Source: Lachnospiraceae bacterium
GTDB lineage: Bacteria > Bacillota_A > Clostridia > Lachnospirales > Lachnospiraceae
Length of the DNA stretch: 29,475 nucleotides
Direction of reading: 5' to 3'
NCBI GenBank assembly: GCA_017430765.1
Contig: JAFRMI010000038.1
Location: 1 to 29,475, forward strand
Position 1 is the stretch's first letter. The number at the start of each line of letters is the position of its first letter. The translations under genes and the position numbers were made by a program. Shown in pieces: positions 24,108-29,475 of this stretch. The notes beneath the pieces are model-generated. The model was not told the origin of the DNA. It saw only the letters and a program-made list of their open reading frames with translations, and searched no databases.

Positions 24108-25475
24108 ATGACGGATTTTGCTGGAAAAAGAGTGTTGGTATACGGTGCCGGTAAAAGCGGCGTGGGGGCGACGGAGATGCTCATGCGTCTCGGTGCTGAC
24201 GTGCTTCTCTACGATGAGAAGGCGGATCCGGAGACGATCTGCGGGCGGTTCAGCGAGGGGGCGTGCCCGCGCGTGATGACGGGCGCGCTCGATGTGCGTG
24301 AGACCGGAAAGCTGGATCTGGCCGTGCTCAGCCCCGGCGTGCCCACGGACATTCCGCAGGTTCTTCTCTTTCACAAGATGGGTATCCCGGTGTGGGGAGA
24401 GGTGGAACTGGCCTATGAGGCTTCCAGAGGCCGCGTACTGGCGATCACGGGCACGAACGGCAAGACCACCACGACGGCGCTTGTCGGGGAGATCATGAAA
24501 TCAGCATGCCCGGAAGTATTCGTAGTGGGAAATATCGGCAACGCCTATACGGGCGCCGCACTGGATACGACAGAGAACTCGACGGTTGTCGCGGAGATCT
24601 CGAGCTTTCAGCTGGAAACGATTCACCGCTTCCGTCCTCTCGTATCCGCGATCCTTAATATCACGCCGGATCATCTCAACCGCCACCACACGATGGAAGA
24701 ATACATCCGTGTCAAGGAGCGGATCGCAGAAAACCAGGATGCCTCCTGTGTATGTGTTCTCAATTATGAGGATCCGGTGCTGCGGGAGTTTGCGAAGACG
24801 TGTCCCGCGAAAGTATTTTTCTTCTCCTCGAGGCATATACTGGAGGACGGCATCTTTCTCGATGACGGAAGAATCGTGATGGTAAAGGACGGCGTCCGCA
24901 CAGAGGTTCTCGATACCGATGAGCTGCTTCTCATCGGAATTCATAATTATGAAAATGTCATGGCGGCGATCGCCATGGCGTATTCCGCCGGGGTTCAGCT
25001 GGAAGTCATCCGCGATGTATGCAGATTCTTCCAGCCGGTAGCGCACAGGATCGAATTCATTGCCGAGAAGAACGGAATTATATGGTATAACGACTCGAAG
25101 GGAACCAATCCGGATGCGGCCATCAAGGGGATCGAGGCCATGTCGAGACCGACGTTCCTGATTGCGGGGGGCTACGACAAGGGCTCAGATTACTCGGATT
25201 GGATCAGGAGCTTCAACGGGAGAGTCAAAAAGCTGGTCCTCGAGGGAGCGACCGCGGAGAAGATCCGGGAGTGCGCGATCACCTGCGGTTTCCCGATTGA
25301 GGACATTGTAATGCGGGGAACAATGCTGGAGGCGATGGAATACTGTGCCGCTTTCGCAGAGGAGGGAGATGCGGTTCTTCTTTCTCCGGCGTGCGCGTCA
25401 TGGGGTGAATTCCCGAATTATGAAGTAAGAGGTGAGACATTCAGGAACTATGTCGAGAAGGAGATCAAGGGCTAG
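24108..25475 (+). CDS. murD: UDP-N-acetylmuramoylalanine--D-glutamate ligase
   Basis: A 455-residue Mur ligase that adds D-glutamate to UDP-MurNAc-L-alanine in the cytoplasm. An N-terminal Rossmann-like domain (VLVYGAGKSGVGATE), ATP loop ITGTNGKTTTT (113-123, Lys119), NITPDHLNRH and the C-terminal NDSKGTNPDA and AGGYDKGSDY are all present. AAAGGATGACAGGAT precedes the ATG. The end overlaps the ftsQ start by 26 bases or more, with no ftsW or murG in between. Confidence 0.96.
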   Translation: MTDFAGKRVLVYGAGKSGVGATEMLMRLGADVLLYDEKADPETICGRFSEGACPRVMTGALDVRETGKLDLAVLSPGVPTDIPQVLLFHKMGIPVWGEVELAYEASRGRVLAITGTNGKTTTTALVGEIMKSACPEVFVVGNIGNAYTGAALDTTENSTVVAEISSFQLETIHRFRPLVSAILNITPDHLNRHHTMEEYIRVKERIAENQDASCVCVLNYEDPVLREFAKTCPAKVFFFSSRHILEDGIFLDDGRIVMVKDGVRTEVLDTDELLLIGIHNYENVMAAIAMAYSAGVQLEVIRDVCRFFQPVAHRIEFIAEKNGIIWYNDSKGTNPDAAIKGIEAMSRPTFLIAGGYDKGSDYSDWIRSFNGRVKKLVLEGATAEKIRECAITCGFPIEDIVMRGTMLEAMEYCAAFAEEGDAVLLSPACASWGEFPNYEVRGETFRNYVEKEIKG

Positions 25476-26196
25476 GATCCGGAAGCTCCGGCGGCGGATG
25501 TTCGCGGCTGCATTTGCAGCGGGACTCATACTTGCCTTTCTGCTGGTATTCCGTCTGCGGGTCGTCGTGGTGAGCGGCTCCCTTCACACAAAGCCGCAGG
25601 ATGTGACTGCCATCCTCCTTGAGCGCCCCGGTGCGGAGAACACGATCCTGATCAAGCTTTTAAATACCAATCGAAAACTGGAACGGGAAGGATTTATCGA
25701 TTCTCTGAATACAGTGATTGAAAGAAGGGACAAACTGCGCGTCCTTGTGACGGAGAGGCAGTTTGTGGGCTGTATTGAGAACGAAGGAATGTTCTGGTAC
25801 TTTGACGCCGCGGGATACGCGAAAGCCCGCGCCGCCGCCCGTACAGCCGGAGAACCGATTCCGCCCGTGGAGGGGCTGACGCTCCGCGGGGAGCCCCGGA
25901 TCATGGAGGCTCTGCCGGTTCTCAATACCAAGGCGTTCTCCATGCTCGCCATGCTGCGGGGAGCGGTGGATACGGACCCCGCGCTTCTTCCGGACCGCGT
26001 TGTGTTCGACGGAAGCGCCATGACCCTTTACTACGGGAATATAACGGTCCTTATGGGGAACGGCGAGAAGATGGAACTGCGCCTTAAACAGCTGCGCCAG
26101 CTTATGCCGGAACTGTCGTCCGGATACAGCGGAACTCTTCATATGGAAAACTACGACGGTTCCCAGAAAGGGATTCTATTTGATAAATTAGAATAA
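25450..26196 (+). CDS. ftsQ: cell division protein FtsQ/DivIB
   Basis: A bitopic division protein of 248 residues from the ATG at 25450: a basic cytoplasmic arm, a membrane helix at about 17-35 and a POTRA domain beginning FRLRVVVVSGSLHTKPQDV, then a beta domain. AGGA lies shortly before this ATG, inside murD; GTG at 25432 is an alternative start adding six residues. Position between murD and ftsZ supports the assignment. It should bind the FtsL-like protein and the PBP in the divisome. Confidence 0.85.
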   Translation: MSRRRSRARIRKLRRRMFAAAFAAGLILAFLLVFRLRVVVVSGSLHTKPQDVTAILLERPGAENTILIKLLNTNRKLEREGFIDSLNTVIERRDKLRVLVTERQFVGCIENEGMFWYFDAAGYAKARAAARTAGEPIPPVEGLTLRGEPRIMEALPVLNTKAFSMLAMLRGAVDTDPALLPDRVVFDGSAMTLYYGNITVLMGNGEKMELRLKQLRQLMPELSSGYSGTLHMENYDGSQKGILFDKLE

Positions 26197-26324
26197 AAAA
26201 ATTCTTGATTAACAATGGAAAAGACTATATGATTGAAATGATATGGTGACATAACAACTGTCCTTAAGGGCGGGTTCAAAGATAGAACATATATGTGAAG
26301 ATCATCACAAGAAGGAGGCAAACC

Positions 26325-27497
26325 TTGTTAGAGATTACATCAAGCGAAGTGGAATCCGAGGCTCGTATTGTTGTCGTCGGTGTTGGTGGCGCGGGCAACA
26401 ACGCGGTCAACCGCATGGTCGACGAGACGATCGGCGGCGTCGAGTTTGTCGGTGTAAATACGGATAAGCAGGCCCTCTCCATGTGCAAGGCCCCCACGAT
26501 CGTCCAGATCGGTGAGAAGGTGACGAAGGGTCTCGGCGCAGGAGCGAAGCCGGAGATCGGTGAGCAGGCCGCGTCCGAGAGCGCGGAGGAGATCAAGCAG
26601 ACCATCGCGGGTGCCGATATGGTCTTTGTGACATGCGGCATGGGCGGCGGCACGGGAACCGGCGGCGCTCCGGTGGTCGCGAGCATTGCGAGAGATCTCG
26701 GATGCCTCACGGTCGGCGTCGTCACAAAGCCGTTCCGCTTCGAAGCCAATAAGCGCATGGAGAACGCGCTGCGCGGAATCGAAAAACTGCAGCAGAATGT
26801 GGATACACTGATCGTGATTCCGAACGACCGCCTCCTTGAGATCGTTGACAGAAGAACGACGATGCCGGAGGCGCTCAAGAAGGCCGACGAGGTCCTGCAG
26901 CAGGCGGTTCAGGGCATCACGGACCTGATCAATATGCCTGCGCTTATCAATCTGGACTTTGCGGATGTGCAGACCGTTATGACAGACGGCGGTATTGCGC
27001 ATATCGGAATCGGAGAGGCCAAGGGAGACGACAAGGCGCTTGAAGCTGTCCAGCAGGCAGTGGAGAGCCCTCTTCTGGAGACCTCCATCGTCGGAGCCAA
27101 GAACGTGATTATCAATATCCGCGGCGATATCTCCCTGATGGATGCGAATGACGCGGCGAGTTTTGTGCAGCAGATGGTGGGCGACGACGCGAACATCATC
27201 TTCGGCGCCATGTATGATGATACGGACGTTGATATGTGCCGCATCACGGTCATCGCGACGGGGCTTGCGGATTCGGACCGGAAAGCAAAAGATGAGGCCA
27301 AGGCGAATGCCACGCAGCAGAGAAGACAGAAAGAACGCGCTTCTTCATTCTCTGATTTCAGTTCACCGGCATTCCTGAACCAGCCTGCGCCGAGGGCGCA
27401 GACCGCGCCGATGAATCTGCAGCAGCCGTATGTACAGCCTACGGTTGAGTCGAAGGATATCCAGATCCCGGATTTCCTTAAGAACAGGTCCCACTGA
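26325..27497 (+). CDS. ftsZ: cell division GTPase FtsZ
   Basis: A tubulin-like protein that forms the Z ring, 390 residues. The GTP loops are [13 protein letters not shown] (19-31) and GMGGGTGTG (105-113); the T7 loop includes NLDFADV. A glutamine-rich linker ends in the binding peptide [10 protein letters not shown]. The start is taken as TTG at 26325: a perfect AGGAGG sits six bases upstream and the protein then begins MLEI, as in relatives. GTG at 26295 would add ten residues covering the ribosome site. The 128 bases after ftsQ may hold a separate promoter, which I cannot define. The stop overlaps nrdR by one base. Confidence 0.96.
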   Translation: MLEITSSEVESEARIVVVGVGGAGNNAVNRMVDETIGGVEFVGVNTDKQALSMCKAPTIVQIGEKVTKGLGAGAKPEIGEQAASESAEEIKQTIAGADMVFVTCGMGGGTGTGGAPVVASIARDLGCLTVGVVTKPFRFEANKRMENALRGIEKLQQNVDTLIVIPNDRLLEIVDRRTTMPEALKKADEVLQQAVQGITDLINMPALINLDFADVQTVMTDGGIAHIGIGEAKGDDKALEAVQQAVESPLLETSIVGAKNVIINIRGDISLMDANDAASFVQQMVGDDANIIFGAMYDDTDVDMCRITVIATGLADSDRKAKDEAKANATQQRRQKERASSFSDFSSPAFLNQPAPRAQTAPMNLQQPYVQPTVESKDIQIPDFLKNRSH

Positions 27498-27946
27498 TGA
27501 AGTGCCCGTACTGCGGCAACGCGGACACCCGCGTCGTGGACTCCCGTCCGGTTGACGACAATACGTCGATCCGGCGCAGAAGGGTCTGCGACCAGTGCAA
27601 TAAGCGCTTTACGTCTTATGAGCGCATTGAGACAGTACCGCTCGTTGTCATAAAGAAAGATAAGAACAGAGAGATATTCGACAGATCCAAGCTCGAAGCC
27701 GGCGTCCTTCGGGCCTGCCATAAGCGCCCGATTTCCGCACAGCAGATTCATGATCTGGTTGAGTCCGTTGAGACGGAGGTTTATAACCGCGGAGAGCGGG
27801 AGATTCCCAGCGCCGAGATCGGGGAGATGGTGATGGCCCGCATCAAGGACCTGGACCCGGTCGCGTATGTCCGCTTTGCGAGTGTCTACCGCGAGTTTAA
27901 GGACGTGGAGACGTTCATGGACGAACTGAAGAAATTTCTTGAGTAG
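27497..27946 (+). CDS. nrdR: transcriptional repressor NrdR
   Basis: A 149-residue repressor of ribonucleotide reductase genes. The zinc ribbon is CPYC (Cys3, Cys6) with CDQC (Cys31, Cys34), and the ATP-cone domain covers about 48-138 (VVIKKDKNREIFDRSKL). Length is standard. Its ATG lies in the ftsZ stop as TGATG, so translation is coupled to ftsZ. No nrd structural gene is in the window. Confidence 0.96.
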   Translation: MKCPYCGNADTRVVDSRPVDDNTSIRRRRVCDQCNKRFTSYERIETVPLVVIKKDKNREIFDRSKLEAGVLRACHKRPISAQQIHDLVESVETEVYNRGEREIPSAEIGEMVMARIKDLDPVAYVRFASVYREFKDVETFMDELKKFLE

Positions 27947-27955
27947 AGAGACCCC

Positions 27956-27984
27956 AGAATCCTGCAGATAGTCTGCAGGATTCT
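27956..27984 (+). terminator. 13-bp perfect stem-loop after nrdR, probable terminator
   Basis: AGAATCCTGCAGA (27956-27968) pairs exactly with TCTGCAGGATTCT (27972-27984) around a three-base loop. The following CTAGATATG has few T residues, so termination may be partial or need help. It begins ten bases after the nrdR stop. Confidence 0.55.
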
Positions 27985-28076
27985 CTAGATATGATAACTA
28001 TTCGGCCTTCCGGAACACACACGGTCCCGGAAAAAAGAAAAAGGAAACTCCGCTTTACTTATAAGGTGCAAATAAC

Positions 28077-29475
28077 ATGGCGAGTATAAACAAGGATCTC
28101 AAGAGACTGGAACGTGAAGAGCAGGTAAGGAAACACCTGATCATTATCATTACGACGGTGGTTTTGGTTATCGCGGCGCTCATCACGGCAGTTGTCATCC
28201 GCGTCAGGGTGAAGAAGGCGGAGGCAGTCCGGGCGGCGGAAGAAGCGGCGCGGGCGGAAGAGGAAGCCCGTCTGGCGGCGGAAGAGGCGGCTCGTCTGGC
28301 AGCGGAGGAAGCGTCCAGAATCCATTTTCCGGAAGATCCGTCCTACACGGAGAAGGTGACGATCCTATCGACAGGTGATAACCTGATCCATGAATCTCTT
28401 TACAGGGACGCGGAGACGGAAGACGGATATGACTTCCGACCGATGTATGAACTGGTGCGGGACGATATCCGCGCTGCGGACGTTGCCACGGTTAATATGG
28501 AGACACCAATCGCCGACTCGATCGCCGCGATCAGCGGGTATCCTTCTTTCAATACGCCTCATGAGGCGGGGGACGCCCTGATCGACGCCGGATTCGACGT
28601 GATCAATCAGGGCAATAACCATGTGCTCGACATGGGCGTTTCGGGTTTGTACGCCACTTTGGATTACTGGGACGAAGAGGGAATTCCGTATGTGGGAGCA
28701 TACCGGGATATGGACGACCTGCTCACACGGCGGATTGTCGAGCGCAACGGCGTAAAAGTGGCGTTCCTCAGTTTTGTGCAGACGTCCATGAACAACGAGA
28801 ATGTCCCGGAGAACGAGGGGTACGAGATTCTCACCTTTTTCGATGAATCCATGATGGAGGATCTGATTGCGGATGCCAGGGAGAACGCCGACGTCGTCGT
28901 GGCGCATGTTCACTGGGGCGTGGAAGATGAGGACATCATCACGGATCAGATGAACGATATGGCCCAGAAGATGGTTGACTGGGGAGTGGATATCATTTTC
29001 GGCAATCATACGCACGTCCTGCAGGAACTCCGGGTTCTGCAGAGAGCAGAGGACGGCGCCTACTGTCCGGTGCTTTTCTCGGGAGGCAACTTCCTGTCCG
29101 GCCAGCAGAGCCGGGACCATCTGATCAGCGGTCTTATGACGGTGACGGCGGCCAGGAATCCGGAAACGGGAGACACCCAGATACAGAAAGTGGCGTTCCG
29201 CCCGATCATTACGCACTACGAAGGAGACCGGGAGAACGTAAAGATCTATCCGGTGGATGAGTATACGGAGGAGCTGGCGGCGGAACACGGGGTGAAGCTC
29301 GAGGACGAGCCTTTGACGATGGATTTCATTAACCGGACGGTCGAGGCGCATATCTCAAGCCAGTTCCTGAAGGAAGGAGTTCCGCAAAAAGAGCAGAAGG
29401 AGACGGTCTCGCTTACAGGGGAAGAAGCTGGAGAAGAAACAGGAGAAGAAGCTGGAGAAGAAACAGGAGAAGAAG
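28077..29475 (+). CDS. membrane-anchored CapA/PgsA-like metallophosphatase (runs off right edge)
   Basis: The frame is open to the last base, giving at least 466 residues. An N-terminal helix at about 20-42 anchors the protein; an Ala/Glu-rich coiled-coil stalk (about 48-80) follows. The outer domain belongs to the CapA family linked to poly-gamma-glutamate synthesis, with metal-site motifs STGDNLIH (98-105), NMETP (140-144), GNNHVLD (179-185), AHVHWGVE and FGNHTHVLQ. The tail turns into GEEAGEET repeats at the edge. The ATG at 28077 has AAGGTG seven bases upstream. No capB or capC gene is in the window, so a role in a capsule is not shown; many clostridial members are orphan. Confidence 0.88.
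   Translation, partial: MASINKDLKRLEREEQVRKHLIIIITTVVLVIAALITAVVIRVRVKKAEAVRAAEEAARAEEEARLAAEEAARLAAEEASRIHFPEDPSYTEKVTILSTGDNLIHESLYRDAETEDGYDFRPMYELVRDDIRAADVATVNMETPIADSIAAISGYPSFNTPHEAGDALIDAGFDVINQGNNHVLDMGVSGLYATLDYWDEEGIPYVGAYRDMDDLLTRRIVERNGVKVAFLSFVQTSMNNENVPENEGYEILTFFDESMMEDLIADARENADVVVAHVHWGVEDEDIITDQMNDMAQKMVDWGVDIIFGNHTHVLQELRVLQRAEDGAYCPVLFSGGNFLSGQQSRDHLISGLMTVTAARNPETGDTQIQKVAFRPIITHYEGDRENVKIYPVDEYTEELAAEHGVKLEDEPLTMDFINRTVEAHISSQFLKEGVPQKEQKETVSLTGEEAGEETGEEAGEETGEE
29421..29475 (+). repeat. 24-bp in-frame tandem repeat in the CapA-like gene
   Basis: A 24-base unit coding EEAGEETG occurs in two exact copies (29421-29444, 29445-29468) and a third begins at 29469 and leaves the window. 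Each unit is itself two similar 12-base halves that differ at GCT versus ACA. Exact DNA identity points to recent expansion or slippage. Confidence 0.9.

Noticed and set aside
1..29475. CRISPR arrays, tRNA or rRNA genes, insertion sequences, prophage or defence genes.
   Set aside because: None was seen on either strand. The only tandem repeat is the coding repeat at the right edge.

Overview
The window reads as a chromosomal segment of a fairly G+C-rich Firmicute of the class Clostridia, most likely a Lachnospiraceae-type anaerobe. The grounds are the gene order mraZ-rsmH-ftsL-pbp-mraY-murD-ftsQ-ftsZ-nrdR, strong AGGAGG-type ribosome sites, a ferredoxin-type 2-oxoacid oxidoreductase subunit, and a small CxxC protein that I associate from memory with Clostridia. 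I see no rRNA, tRNA, CRISPR array, insertion sequence or phage gene. Most of the DNA is coding.

Layout. 1-453: C-terminal part of a 2-oxoacid:acceptor oxidoreductase gamma subunit. 566-6008: a tight operon of a metal-dependent amidohydrolase followed by a polyamine-type ABC transporter (potA, potB, potC, potD), then a MogA/MoaB-type molybdopterin enzyme (6019-6537). A convergent GH2 glycosidase (6467-8332, minus) overlaps the end of that last gene. 8458-8685: a 75-residue CxxC protein. 8797-14449, all minus: a malate-use module transcribed as malic enzyme, 2-hydroxycarboxylate transporter, an unknown zinc-ribbon membrane protein, a DcuS/CitA-type sensor kinase and its response regulator. 14822-16009 (minus): a divergent acetate-kinase-family protein. 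16418-18475 (plus): ychF and lgt. 18626-27946 (plus): a shortened division and cell-wall cluster ending in ftsZ and nrdR. 28077 to the right edge: a membrane-anchored CapA-like protein whose coding sequence runs off the window through a 24-bp tandem repeat.

How the genes fit together. The malate module is self-contained: the kinase probably senses an external dicarboxylate, the regulator probably acts on an AT-rich promoter that holds two TATTAAA direct repeats, the transporter imports malate, and the malic enzyme makes pyruvate. The neighbouring acetate-kinase relative could act further down but has altered active-site residues. The division cluster supplies lipid I synthesis (MraY), UDP-MurNAc-tripeptide precursor synthesis (MurD step), a class B PBP, divisome proteins (FtsL-like, FtsQ, FtsZ) and two regulators (MraZ, NrdR). 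It lacks murF, ftsW, murG and murC, which in many relatives lie inside this cluster.

I do not see an unmistakably new defence or mobile system. The most unusual items are the acetate-kinase relative with changed catalytic positions, the zinc-ribbon membrane protein inside the malate module, PotA with a doubled C-terminal domain together with a PotD that ends in a membrane anchor, the PBP tail with a precise 14-residue triple repeat, and the repeat-bearing C-terminus of the CapA-like protein.
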